64,000 nucleotides of DNA, taken from NCBI GenBank assembly GCA_007922195.1, contig ML682028.1, positions 18,657,214 to 18,721,213 on the forward strand. Direction: 5' to 3'. Made by a program: the position numbers and the translations under genes. Each line of letters begins with the position of its first letter. Position 1 is the first letter of the stretch. This DNA comes from Podocnemis expansa. Its lineage: Eukaryota > Chordata > Testudines > Podocnemididae. The notes beneath the pieces were generated by a model. The model was not told where the DNA came from, searched no databases, and saw only the letters and a program-made list of their open reading frames with translations. Shown piece by piece: positions 1-11,697 of this stretch.

Positions 1-100
1 GGTTGATCCTGCTCTAAGCACAGCGTTAAACTAGGCGACCTCCTGAAGTCTCTTCCAAATAGGGATGTAAATAACTGCCTAATGAATGAACCATTTAAAT

Positions 101-287
101 CAGGGGTGGCCAAACTTATGGAACTCAAGAGCCACACAAGTTGATTATTAAACCTTCAAAAGCCGCACTGAGGCTTATAGCCAAATACTTTTACCTCCTA
201 AATTGATTTTCTGATGATGATCTGTGAGCCACACTTTTTCATTCAAGAGCCACATGTGGCTCCTGAGCCACAGTTTGGCCACACCTG
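101..287. mobile_element. hAT-like short non-autonomous element
   Basis: 187 bp with inverted ends CAGGGGTGGCCAAACT / AGTTTGGCCACACCTG, flanked by an 8-bp target duplication ATTTAAAT / ATTTAAAC (93-100, 288-295). Eight-bp duplications and CAGNG-type ends are typical of hAT transposons. It has no coding capacity. Confidence 0.85.
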
Positions 288-660
288 ATTTAAACTTTTA
301 AAAACAGACCGTTTAAACATTAACTTATCCTGTAGTTGCTGGGATGGGGCAGAAAGAATTCCCTGTGTGGCTGCAGCTAGGAATTTAATTAAAATACAGG
401 GTTTAATTTAACATTTAATAAAAAAAGGGCAAGACTGCTGCTCACAGTTTAAGTGTTCAGTAGCTTACATCCCTACTTCCAGCGCTAATCTTCTATGGTT
501 CTTTTAGTCCAATGCAGTCTGTACCTATCAGTGTAACATCTTAGTACTTAAGAATTACATTCAACTGAATAGCTATGGATTTTAAAACTGTCACAGTATG
601 AAAGATTCAACCCCTCTCCTCTCATTCAAATTTCACTTCTAAAGCATCTTGTCAATTTCA

Positions 661-875
661 AAAGGGATAGCCCTGTTAGTCTAGTCCAGTAAAAAAAACA
701 AGGAGTTGTGTGGCACTTTAAGACTAAGATTTATTTTTTGCATGAGCTTTCGTGGGAGAAGATCCCACTTCCTCAGACGCATCTGAGGAAGTGAGATCTT
801 CTCCCACAAAAGCTCATGCAAAAAATAAATCTGTTAGTCTTAAAGTGACACACAACTCCTTGTTGTTTTTTTTAC
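661..875. repeat. Long foldback (palindromic MITE-like) element
   Basis: Two arms, about 693-777 and 782-873, are nearly perfect reverse complements around a 4-base centre (CGCA, 778-781). The sequence carries the family marks GTTAGTCTAGTCCAGTAAAA at its outer end, TGGCACTTTAAGACTAA in the arm and CATGAGCTTTCGTGGGAGAA near the centre. Shorter or diverged copies of the family occur at nine other places in the window. I do not know its family name. Confidence 0.8.
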
Positions 876-1039
876 TTCTGAAACATTCCATAAAACAAAA
901 ATGATATGATAAAAATCACTTGATCTAGCCTGGCCATAAAGAAAATAGATTCCACGCAATCCCTTTCTTTTTACTTATTTATTTAGTTTTTGCCACTAAT
1001 GGGCAAATAAGACAAGAGGCCTTGGGCTGGCAGGTCCCA

Positions 1040-2350
1040 GGCCTGCTGCCGGCCACTCCAAGTCCTGGGCCGCTGGCACGGAGGGTTGCTGCTGGGGTCC
1101 CCAGCAGAGGGATCCTCGGCTCAATGAGAGACCCGGCTCCAGGCCAGGTATTCCAGGGCACAGGTCTGGCGCTCCATCAGGTCAAGCAGGCGGTCCATCT
1201 GGGACTGCTCGACCCTGCAGTGAGCATGCTCCTCCTCCCTCTGCCACTCCTGCCAAGCTCAGAGATCCACCTCTGCATGCTCTGCGAGCTAAAGGTGGTC
1301 CTCCAGGATCTCCTTCCTGGAGCAAAGCCACCTCCTCCTTCGGGTCAGGGCTGGGCACACCCCAGGTGTGGCTGGTGTCACGGATGCAGGGGCTGCAGGA
1401 GAGAAACAAAGAACAAGAGTTCCCCCCATTAGGCAGTGCATAGTACAGGCCGACAGCAGCTGTTGTCCAATGCCCATCCCCCTGCTTCCTATTTCCCTTG
1501 CCCTGTGGGACAGAGACCCCCTTCGTATATGCTGCCGTGCTCTGCTGCATGGGCTGTGTGCAGTGCCCAGGCGGTGAGCCCCAGGCAGCCCTGCCCCAGA
1601 GGTCTCTCCTGAGGCCACATGCCAATAGTATCATGTGCAAGCTGTCTGGCCTTGGCTGTCACACCAACAGTGCCCCCATCCCACGTCCTGCCCTGCTCAG
1701 CTCCGGGTTCCCCCTGCCACAGAGCCCTCTGCTCCTGTGCCCCCATGGGGTGCCTCTGCCCCCCCCCCCGGACCCTGCCTGTTCCCAAGCCCTGTCCCCT
1801 GCAGTCCCTCTGCCTGCCCCACCATGCCCACAGGAAGGAAGCACTCACCGGCATGTGCACCAGGACCCCAGCGCGATGTCCCCTCATCCAGGGTGGTGGG
1901 AGTCTCCTCCTGGCTCCCTGGGATGAGCTCCAGTCTAGCACTGTCCAGGGCCAGTGCCGTGCCCTGTGCCAGGATGCTGGTGTCCATCCAGCTCACCACC
2001 ACATCCTCATCCACTGAGCCCTCCTCTAGGTCATCATCCTGGGAGGGGTGCTCGGCAACATCGATGGTGCCGGCTGGCTAGCCAGCCAGCCATCATCAGC
2101 CTCCCGACCCAGGAAGGCGTGCAGCTGGGAGTAACAGGGGCAGGTGGAATCGACTGCCCCATGACCTCCTGGGCTCTGTAGTAGCCTTGAAAGAGGTCCT
2201 TGGTTTTCACTGCACCTGCTGGGGGGTGCAGCTGTGGCTCTTCTCTGCCAGGACCCCCAAGATGGTCCGATACACGTCCAGGTTCCTCTGGCTGCCCTGG
2301 AGCCAGGAGTGTACGACCTCATCCCCTCACACAGCCAGGAGACCTAGGAT
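1040..2350 (-). pseudogene. Decayed Myb/SANT-like (trihelix) transposon ORF, PIF/Harbinger-type
   Basis: This GC-rich block reads on the minus strand as broken pieces of a protein with a Myb/SANT-like N-terminal part. EVVHSWLQGSQRNLDVYRTI (about 2325-2266) is followed by a stop/frameshift near 2205, then KTKDLFQGYYRAQEVMGQS in another frame. Further on are an acidic linker (DEDVVVSWMDTSILAQGTAL, from about 2008) and a tail with a coiled-coil look (EQSQMDRLLDLMERQ, near 1200). That order is usual for Myb/SANT proteins carried by PIF/Harbinger elements in reptile genomes. Several frame changes are needed, so it is dead. It sits near the terminal sequence at 2527-3091. Family assignment rests on motif memory only. 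Confidence 0.5.
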
Positions 2351-2526
2351 CTCCTGGTGGGTCCAGGAGGACGCCTGCCCAGCTCTGCCCTCAGCCATGC
2401 CTCCAACACAGCCAGCGTCCTGGCTAGCTCTGGCTGTGGGGTGGGTGGGCAGGGAGTTATCCTGCACTGGGACTGGCCAGGCCAGGCACTTCTTGCTTGC
2501 CAGGAAGGTTTCCAGGTGGCCAGGAG

Positions 2527-3091
2527 GCAAATTAAGTCAACTTAAGCCTAATGCCAGGCTACATCGGCTTAAGTTGACTTTAGAAGTGGGAGTTATTAAG
2601 TCGACTTAAGAAAGTCATAGAATCATAGAATCATAGGGTTGGAAGGGACCCCACAAGGTCATCTAGTCCAACCCCCTGCCAAAAAAAGCAGGACCACTCC
2701 CATTAGATCATCCCAGTCAGTGTTTTGTCCAGCTGGGACTTGAACACCTCCAGAGATGGAGATTCCACCACCTCCCTAGGCAGCTTATTCCAATGCTTCA
2801 CCACTCGCCTAGTAAGGAAGTTTTTCCTAATATCCAGCCTGGACCGCCCCAGCTGTAACTTGAAACCATTGGTTCTCGTTCTGCCCTCTGTTACCACCGA
2901 GAACAGTCGAGCTCCCTCCTCCTTGGAGCAACCCTTCAAGTAGTTGAAGGTTGCTATCAAATCCCCCCTCAGTCTTCTCTTCTGCAGGCTAAATAAGCCT
3001 AGTTCCTTCAGTCTTTAAAAAAAAAAAAAAGTCCAAATGTAGCCTGGCTTTTGCTTAAGTTGACTTGAGCCCCGAGCGCAGACATAGCTAA
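2527..3091. mobile_element. Harbinger-like terminal region split by a CR1 insertion
   Basis: Repeated TTAAGTTGACTT / AAGTCGACTTAAG motifs lie at 2533-2609 and again at 3054-3066, either side of the CR1. The outer end, read on the minus strand from 3091, is TTAGCTATGTCTGCGCT. This resembles the GGCTAYGTCTACACT ends of the element at 19840-20819. It is probably the end of the transposon that carried the Myb/SANT-like ORF; the opposite end was not found. Confidence 0.45.
2613..3016 (-). mobile_element. CR1 LINE, 5'-truncated 3' end
   Basis: The 3' end, with the CR1-typical ATAGAATC repeat, lies at 2620-2635. The body runs right to about 3016, followed by an A-run on the plus strand (3017-3029). 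Minus-strand frame 2960-2703 gives the CR1 ORF2 C-terminal tail ([20 protein letters not shown], then [17 protein letters not shown]). AAAGTC occurs at both edges (2613-2618; just after the A-run), consistent with a short target duplication. It lacks the reverse transcriptase core, so it is inactive. Confidence 0.88.
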
Positions 3092-3513
3092 TGCACAGAA
3101 GGTGTAGGGCCTCTGAGGTGCAGGATCGTTTTAGATTTTAGTAACCCACAATGGTATGTGTGTGACGTAAGCAGAGAAAATGCTTAATATCTCAATCAGA
3201 CTTTTAATCCAACGATGTCTTTTAAAATACCTCCTTTCTGCACCATTGCTACCTTTGGGATTTAACTTTAAAGGCAAGATCGGCTCTTTTGTCAGGTCAG
3301 TCGCCGTCACAGCATCCAAGAAGAGTTTTTGAGAAGTATACTGGCAGCTTAAAAAAAAAACACAGTTGGGGGCACTGACCAGAGGAAGACATTTTAGGAT
3401 GGCAGCGATAATGTGAACAAATGGCCTTCAACTTTAAAGAGAAACTCTTCTCTTACTCCTTGCCTGAAAGCTTAAATTTTGCAGAAGAGAACCCAGGCAG
3501 AATGAGAATCAAG

Positions 3514-3715
3514 GCAAGTTCCAGGGGGTAGCCATACTAGTCTGCACGCAGCAAAAACAACGAGAGTCCTGTGGTGCCTTAAAGACTAACAAATTTCTTT
3601 GGGCTTAAGCTATTGTGGGCTCCAACCTATTTCACCAGATGCCTCTGACGTGGGAGCCCCCGACAGCTTTTGCCAGAAGAAATCTGTTAGTCTTTAATGT
3701 GCCACAGGACAAATG
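3514..3715. repeat. Foldback family copy, degenerate
   Basis: It has GGGGGTAGCCATACTAGTCT at the left end, GTCCTGTGGTGCCTTAAAGA and later the reverse-complement arm GTTAGTCTTTAATGTGCCAC (3687-3706). It is the same family as 661-875 but diverged and asymmetric. Confidence 0.65.
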
Positions 3716-4163
3716 TAACGGTTGTTTTAAATTGCATTTATGCCACACACTTTCTGTGGCAAAATCCTCTCCTGCTCAGAGCAAATCCCTGCAGGAGAAG
3801 GAGAATTAATATATCCGGTGGCTATTACCCAAACTTTCAATGATTAGATTTGCAGGCAGCAGCTTTTTAGATGAAGGCAGCACTAATGAAAAACCACCTG
3901 GAAGGGAAGAGGTTTATGCTGTTATGGCACAGCATGGGTGTTTGTTCACTTCCTGGCCCTCCAGCACACACCTGCATACAATAGTGGATTGAACAGTTTG
4001 ACAATTTAGTAAGTGGATGCACCCTCCGACACCCCTTCCCCTTTCTTTCTACTGTTTTGGACAACAGTGCAATCCCAGCAGCAGTTACATCTCCCTTAAA
4101 GATCAGCTCCTTTGCACACTCCTAGGAAAACTAGCTCCCTGAGCTCAGAAATTTAAGGACTCA

Positions 4164-4520
<357 letters not shown>

Positions 4521-4756
4521 ATCAGCTTGCAACAGCCTTGCATGCATGTAGCTGATCAAAATCATCATTCAGCTGAGCTAGCAGCAGGCTTTGCTTCCTG
4601 TCCCAAAGGGAGTGGTAAAAGGCCAGCCCTAGGCTTCTGCTAAAGAACAGCACCACAGGTTTATGGTCCAGCTCTTTGTGCAAGCCCTTCCTGGGATGCA
4701 CCCAGCAGCCCTCCCACACACTAGCCCCCATGAGCCCCTGCACTTGTTTTGCATAA

Positions 4757-4998
4757 CGTAAGGAGTCCTGTGGCACTTTTAAAGACTAACACATTTATTT
4801 ATTGCAGGAACTTTCATGGGTGAAAATCCAATTTTGTCAGGCACTTGAAAATGGGGAACTTATAGCATCTTAAAGTGTTTGACTAAGTGGGATTTTTCTC
4901 CCACGAAAGCTCCTGTGATAAATAAATGTGTTAGTCTTTAAAAGTGCCACAGGACTCATTTCTTCTGCTGAAATCAATTAGCATGACTACCCCCTTTT
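4757..4998. repeat. Foldback family copy with spacer
   Basis: Left arm AGGAGTCCTGTGGCACTTTT (from 4760) and right arm AAAAGTGCCACAGGACTCAT (4939-4958) are inverted, with a central CCCACGAAAGCTC motif. About 60 bp of unrelated sequence lies between the halves. It is close to the 5' side of KLHDC4. Confidence 0.7.
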
Positions 4999-5144
4999 GC
5001 ACTTTGCATGAGCCTGAAAAGGATCCTGGCAATTTGAAGATCAAACGTCTATCAAACAGCAGTTTCCTTGCCGCAGTTACAAGTCACCCCTAAGGCGTGG
5101 AACTGAAAGGGATTCATTAGAGGGGAAAATAACACATCCCTTTT

Positions 5145-5183
5145 ATGTGTGTTCGTGTGTATGTGTGTGTGTGTGCTTGTGCT
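5145..5183. repeat. (TG)n microsatellite, interrupted
   Basis: A TGTG-rich run with a few other bases. It is a simple repeat that may vary in length between individuals. Confidence 0.8.
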
Positions 5184-6229
5184 TTTGTCAGGCTTTGTGT
5201 GCATGTAATTTGTTTCAATGATGTTTGACCTGGCTCGGGAGGAGAAGCCTGCGTTCTGTGTGAGTGAAGTCAAGCACACGCAGACCATAGAACTGACTTC
5301 CCAACTGTCCCTGGGTTAACAGGACTGTGCTGCTTTGACCAATGCCCAAATTATGGGAAGAAAGGAGGGGAATTCTGAACGTCAAGTGGCTTACTTTAAT
5401 TTAAACAGTAGTGAGAAGTAAAACAGAAGGGAAGTAGCCCCGAAATGCAGTAAGCATGCCCCCTCCAAAAAATCCTCTGTAATTCAAGCCCCAGCTTTGC
5501 TCTCCAAAACTCCTGGGCCCAATAAAACTGAAGTTTGCCCCAGGCACCCGTTGAGAGAGACAATAGGTGGATAGGTCGATGGACCAAATCTGTGCCAACT
5601 AGTAGTGATTAGGACTGTTATTAGCTACATATTTCACATTGGCATTGAGCCCCATTGGAATCTTATCAAGAGCCAGTTGGAAAAAAGGATCATTCTGACT
5701 TTTCTTAAATTAAAATTTTAAAATTAAACTGGTTTTGAACATTGTGAGAATCAAGGAAGTGTGATTTTCTTCCCACTAGGTTCCACCATAAAATATGTTT
5801 GCATAATTGTTTTTCACTTCCAGAAAAAAAAGTAACATTAGTATATTTTCACCAAAAATAAACTTTGAAAACTCTGCAAAAACTTGAGGAAGGGCTGCCT
5901 TCCAATATTGTCTAATCTATCTGTCTGCCAGCATTTTTCTAACATACCTTCACTATCATATCTAAATGCTAACACGCTAAGCACATACCTTAGAATCTAC
6001 ACAGTCACTGAGATTGTTTAAATATTTGTCAAAAACCTGAATCTCAGTTTTCTCAAGATATTAAAATAAAAGCACACAGAGAGGCAGTTAAAGGCCACTA
6101 TCAAATCCCCCCTGGCTCTTTTCTTCTGCAGACTAAGCAAGCCTAAGTCATGTGCTCCAGCCCCCTAATCATTTTTGTTACCCTCTGGTGGATTCACTCC
6201 AGTTTGTTCACATTGTCGGTAGTGGAGAG

Positions 6230-6574
6230 AAATGTTCCCTCTAACTTTTCATAGCTGTGTGCGCAAAAAATTTCTTTTGCGCAAATTTTTGTAACCAGTG
6301 TTCAAATCTGTGCACACACCAATGATTGTGGTCAAACTTGTGAGTGCAACGAAGTAAATGTGTATGATGCAAATAATATCTAAATTTTATTTTGAGATGG
6401 TAATGGAAATGATTTTATAAATTACAAAACCTTATTTGAAATTACCTACTTAAAGTAGCATAAAAATATTAGCACTGTTGAATTTTTTTGTGCGCACTTT
6501 ATTTTGTTGTGTGCGCAGGTTTCACAACCTGTGTGCGCATGTACACACACACACGTAGCTTAGAGGGAACATAG
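6230..6574. mobile_element. hAT-like element with GTTCCCTCTAA ends
   Basis: 345 bp with ends AAATGTTCCCTCTAA / TTAGAGGGAACATAG, an 8-bp target duplication GTGGAGAG / GTGGAGGG (6222-6229, 6575-6582) and an interior rich in TGTGCGCA. It is inserted in a CR1 fragment whose sequence resumes right after it. A shorter relative lies at 18166-18351. Confidence 0.88.
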
Positions 6575-6635
6575 GTGGAGGGTCCAAAACTGGACACAAT
6601 ACTCCAAATGAGGTCTCACCAACGTTGATTGAAAT

Positions 6636-6757
6636 TCAATCAATCAATCAATCCATAGGGCTGGAAGGGACCTCATGAGATCATCAAGTCCAACCCCCTG
6701 GGAATTGAACCCAGGACCTTCTGCATGTTAAGCAGAGGTGCTAGCCACTACACTATT
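6636..6757 (-). mobile_element. tRNA-Val-derived SINE with CR1-like tail
   Basis: The minus strand starts with a tRNA head: A box TAGTGTAGTGG (6755-6745), anticodon stem-loop CTGC-TTAACAT-GCAG (6735-6721; anticodon AAC, Val) and B box GGTTCAATTCC (6711-6701). A tail follows that matches a CR1 3' end (GGGTTGGACTTGATGATCTC, then GGTCCCTTCCAGCCCTA) and finishes in (ATTG)n. This head-plus-LINE-tail design lets a SINE use CR1 reverse transcriptase. It sits inside the older CR1 fragment. It is not a functional tRNA gene. Confidence 0.82.
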
Positions 6758-9044
6758 TGCAGGGCTAGAGGGGACTAATCACTTTCCTCAATTTGCTGGT
6801 AATGCTCCTAGTAGTGCAGTCCAATATGCTGCTGCCTTCTATGCAATACATGCACATGGTTTACTCATAGCCAGCTTCTTGTTCGCTATAACCCCCAGGT
6901 CCTTTTCTGCAGAACTGCTCCCTAGCCAGTTGGTCCCCAGCCTGTAGCAGCACACTGGATTCTTCTGTCCCAAGGGTAGGATTCTGCACTGTCCTTGTTG
7001 AGCCTCATCAGCTCTCTTTTGCCCAATGCTGCAATCTGTCTGGTCACTCTACCTATCCTTGCCCCTCGATGTATCTACCACCCCCCAGTTTAATGTCATC
7101 TGCAGTCTTGCTGAGGCAAATGCTACTGGCAGCCAGCCTCAGTTTCCCCTCATAGGCCATTCAAATAAATTTCTTGCTGTGGGTAATGGAATAGGAGTTG
7201 CCTTTGTCAAAAGTCTGTTAAAGGCCAGATCTGGAGACAGGAGACTTGCTGTTCTGATACAGGAATTCCAAAGTGCCCATGATAGAGCCTGGCTCTCTAA
7301 ACTGTTATGACGTGCATGACATCCTTTGCACAAATAATGCCACTTTCACGCACTCCAAACAAACACACTCACAGCAGAAGTCGCATTCCCCACTTACACA
7401 CACACGTGCTCCAAGCAGTCACCCAAACATACACATCTGGCGGGCAGATGAGCACTTACAAACACTACCAGACGGAGACACACAAAGACAGATGTTCCCT
7501 TGCATAGATGCCCATCCAATTTCCTTTCTTTTGTTGATGATCTGCTGACAGGGAACATTACAAGGGATTCATTTTGACAGTGTTGGCTAATTTCTGTCTC
7601 TGATGTGAAATGTTCCGTGCTAGTGTATCTGGCTCAGACTGGCCGATAAAAAGAGCTTGCACTTTCACTGTTATTTTAACTGTCTGGAATATGTTCATTC
7701 AACTGGACAGTAAACCCTACTGCATCAGCAAAGTGAAGAATAACACCCATACAGACAATTCATAACTGCACTGACAATTAGAGGGACTCCTAAGCTTTGT
7801 CTCACAAGTCACCTTTGTGTGCTAACACTTGGCTTATTTTCCTTAGCTAATACCTCCTAAAGCCTCTCGCACGGAAGGAATTAATTTCACAAAGGAAGCA
7901 GATGGACTGCAAGTCCTTTATGATTGAAAACAGGGAGGTGCTGGACAGTGCAATAGGAGTAAGAAAAACTAACCTTCATATTACATTGCCACACTAAAAT
8001 GAGCGGCTAGAAGAGAAATACATTCTAATCAGGGTCTCCTCTTTATTTTAGGGAAAGCTGAGACTAAACTGGCAAAATGTGGGACTGAGAAGTGGAGGAA
8101 GCTTAGATTTTTTAATATTTTAGGAACCAGGATAAAGTTATTTGTTTTGGTGTACACTTAGAGAAGTGCCGTTGCAGAGGTAGAGAATCAGCAAACAATG
8201 CTGCAGGGGACAACAAAGACATTGCAGATCAATAGCACAATATTCTGATGTAGCTGGAGAAGATGCTTATTGTTCAGGTAGCTTAGGGCCAGACTTCAGG
8301 GTCCAATAAAGGCTCAGCTCTGATTATGATACTTGCATTAGGGGATGCCAGTAAAGTCACATAAGACTAGATGCTTTTTTTAACATACCAATTTCCCTAT
8401 TTCTTAGGGAAGGTAGGCAGTCATAGTCAAGATGTGAAAAGGGAATCAGGACCCAAGGGTCCTATTGCTGACTCCATCACAGACTCACTATGTAATTTTG
8501 CCTGTCCATGCCTCACTTTTACTGCACCCATTAAACAAACATTTAATTTGCCTCAAACTTTCTGCACTTTGAAATAAAGGTTTAGTCATTTTAAAGCACC
8601 AGAGACCGTTTTACTGAGAAAAGTATGAACTTTTTCACAGTTGGGACTTTAATCTAGAGACCTGACAGAGAACTCCATTTAGTTCTCTTAGCAAATTGTC
8701 AGCCTCTAGAATCACAGATCTTCTTTAAAGACTCAGCAAAAGCCCTTTCATTCTCATTTCAAAGTAATTTAGCTGCTTTTTTAGTGCTCTGCAATCTGAC
8801 TAAACTTCAGAGATTTAAATGCAAGAAAAGGGGTCAAACACAATGGCTTTAACATTCATATTTATGATGCAGAAATTTTAAGAGGCTGTAGCTGAGGATG
8901 AGACAGTTTAAAATGACTGATGGACACATGGAGATAGGCTGCAGTAGTAGATGCTGTGAAATGAAATACCAGCTGAATTCCACACTAGCCTACAACAGAG
9001 AGACACACAAGTAACTCACTGGATCTTTTTCATCTTTATGGGCT

Positions 9045-9155
9045 CAAAGGGCCTAGTTTTCAAATCTGGATGCTTCAGGAGAGGCATCAAGCTGTTTAGG
9101 TGCCTAAAAAAGGATTTAAATGTCTTTTGGCATCAAAATGTGAAAATTGACCTGC
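9045..9155. repeat. Ancient dispersed repeat, TTTAGGTGCCTAAA type
   Basis: The segment around TTTTCAAATCTGG and GTTTAGGTGCCTAAAAAAGG resembles the family also seen near 25980 and 27630. It is short and diverged, so the edges are approximate. Confidence 0.4.
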
Positions 9156-11118
9156 TAATTTCTATAATTCTACAAAAATCTAATTGTCCTCAAAATGGTT
9201 AAACTTTATTAATTTTCAAATTAGCATGTGCAAACACTGGAGACTGAGGTGATTTCTTTACCCAAAGAGCAAGTACCACATGGACAACACCAGTGCAAAT
9301 TTCCCTGTGCTGCTCCCCCACTTGATCCCTGCAATATCTCACCAGTTTGCAAAGACCACCTCTGGGGCTCAGAAGGAAATTTCGTTTTCCAATGGCACAG
9401 TAGAGAAGGTAGAAAAGTTGGTCACTCAGGGCAGCAAAGTGTTACGGGCAATGGAAGATTTGGGAATTATTTGTATGGGGGACAACAGATGAGTTCCGTG
9501 CTTTTAAGGTTTTTAAGACAGCAACATTTCTCCCTTCAGCCTGGGTTTCCATGGCCCTTTTAATCTTGACCATTCTGCTGAGGCTATGAATAAAAGGGCC
9601 ATGTGGGTGATGGCAGTTTTGAGGAAGCAGGCACCCTTTCACCTAAAAAGTTGGGTGAGGCCACCAGCTTTTTTCAGATGAGTAATTAAATCCAACTGTC
9701 AGACAGGAATAATTTTTCATCTTTGTGGACTTTGGATATTTGAACTTGGCTCCAAGGTGATAAGGGGCTGAATAGAGCAATTCTACTTCAAAGGAAGGCA
9801 TTTCAATCTTAAAGTGAGCTCATCTATATATAGAGAGAGCCTTTCAGGAGAAGCATGGTCTTAACGCTATGCAAGTGTGCTATATTATCATCTCTGTATT
9901 ATAATTATTCCAGGAATTAGCAGCTGCAGGTTTCAGTACAGAGTAGCCAAAACTATTGCAGGTCACTGCCTTTATGAGCCTTTAACTGCCTATTTCCTTG
10001 AAAAGTTTGCAAACCAAAAACTGCCATAAAGAGAGAAGTTGTGCATTTGTCTCTGCCTGAGATAAATATTTTCATGGCAGCTGCCATGTTTGTGCTATTC
10101 CAATCAGTCAGGGTACATGTTCCTGATAGTCAGTTCAGCTTTAAAACCTTTGCTGATTAAAAAAAATCATATAGCTCATCTCAGCAACCACACAAGTTTT
10201 GTCTGTAAGTCTTCACATTACAACATCTTCTAATGCACAGTTGTCAGGAGCCATTGTACACCAGCTCCCAGAATGAGAGGGAGAAACCAGATATTTTAGA
10301 GGCTCATTTTGTAATGTACCTTCTATTACATCTTACAGAAACGTATTGAAGTATAAACACGTGCATATGTCCCTAGGGAAATCGCTCTGACTTCTTCATT
10401 AATCAGGCTAGTGAGCTGCTAATTAAGGTACCTAAGCTTCTTTAGGGGCTTTTAATCCTCACTATGTCAAGTATTAAGGTTCAGAATATCGTGAGACACA
10501 GACAGGCTGATACCAACTAAAAGTCATTTTCAGTTTTAAAAAAATTGGTTGGGTTTTTGTTGTTGTCATTGAGGATGCATGTTTTATTTACAAAAATGAA
10601 ATAGAATTGAATCATTGGCACCTTTTAAAATATATATACTGAGGCAAGATTGCCAGAAAGGGGAGCGTGAAGTTAGATTCCCAAATCAATGCCTAGGTGG
10701 ATTCCTGCCCAAAGCAACTCTTGGGGTTTTTTTTTTGTTTTTTTTTGTATGTATGTTGCTGTATTGGAATTAGGTGATACAGTGATGTGTGATTCCCTAT
10801 TTATGCATATTCAGGAACAACTGAAAACCATAAATTTGATAATCAAACATAATGGGATTAACGCACGCACAGTTGGTGGGAAACCCTATTTGGATGGCCC
10901 CCCACTAGGATTTTTAGATCCTGCACTACATCCCACTGGGCTTGTGTGCATGGGTGTTTCTAGAATGGCTACAGTGGGACTTTTTCTGATGGACTACAAG
11001 ATCCCTACAGCAACTCAAAGGACTAAAAGCTCCCCCATATGAATGAGGTGGTGCTCCGTGATATCTCCTGCCAGCTTTAAGACTAATCGCTCAGACTGTG
11101 GCTGGAATGGTTCTATCC

Positions 11119-11393
11119 GAGGAGTCTGCAACTTGCAGCTCCAGAGCTGCACAGGGCTCTTTAGCTGCCCCTCTGCAGCTCCAGGCTCGCCGCTGAGACT
11201 GTGGGACTCTGGGGTGGGGTCTGCTCCTGGTTCTGGGCTCCACCCCAACCCAACTAAGGTACCCTGCAGCAGGCACCGTGACCCAGCTCCTACGCCCCCC
11301 ACTAGGAGACTACGCCTCCTGCGGCTCTCAAAACACTTGGTTATTGAAGGAATTTTTAAAAATGGCTCTTATCATTCAGGTTGCTGACTCCTG
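11119..11393. mobile_element. hAT-like element, 275 bp
   Basis: Ends GAGGAGTCTGCAAC / GGTTGCTGACTCCTG, flanked by a perfect 8-bp duplication TTCTATCC (11111-11118, 11394-11401). The interior is GC-rich. It has no transposase. Open frames in both directions here are by-products of the GC-rich sequence. Confidence 0.87.
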
Positions 11394-11644
11394 TTCTATC
11401 CAGTATATGCTGAAACTGTGTACCTAACACATGTTTATCTGTCTCCACCTCAGTTCTGGTTATGAAATGGAGTGGATCTCTCCAGGACTTTATATTGTAC
11501 CATAGTAAACAGTGGCAAAATTATACCTTCTTTCTGATCCTTTCTTTCAGCTCTCCACCAAGTGCAACTCAAACCATGTGACTTTCCAGCCCACCCCTCC
11601 CAGACTGAATCCAGCCATCTTTCCCAGGCTCACTGTGAGAAACT

Positions 11645-11697
11645 TGCTGCTGTGTGGCAACACGGTCATGTGTCCTGACACAGTGGTTGAGACCCGC
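11645..11697. repeat. hAT-like element fragment (one end)
   Basis: CGGTCATGTGTCCTGACACA followed by GTGGTTGAGACC matches, in reverse orientation, the left end of the element at 27657-27838. Only one end remains. Confidence 0.5.

Larger units (their letters stand above)
6088..7128 (-). mobile_element. CR1 LINE fragment interrupted by two younger insertions
   Basis: CR1 3'-region sequence on the minus strand starts near TATCAAATCCCCCC (6100). It continues through GGATTCACTCCAG, then GGGTCCAAAACTGGACACA after the first insertion, and ends near GTCATCTGCAGTCTTGCTGA (7098-7117). The hAT-like element at 6230-6574 and the SINE at about 6636-6757 break it, so the CR1 is the oldest layer. Confidence 0.82.

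Noticed and set aside
1182..2081. Several 100-150-codon frames on both strands
   Set aside because: Part of the decayed GC-rich transposon block. Only scattered minus-strand pieces resemble protein, and in different frames.
2703..2960. 85-codon minus-strand protein gene
   Set aside because: It is the C-terminal tail of CR1 ORF2, often mislabelled as a cellular protein in databases.
6701..6755. tRNA-Val gene
   Set aside because: The A and B boxes belong to a SINE with a CR1-like tail; no acceptor stem is visible, and a second copy exists elsewhere.
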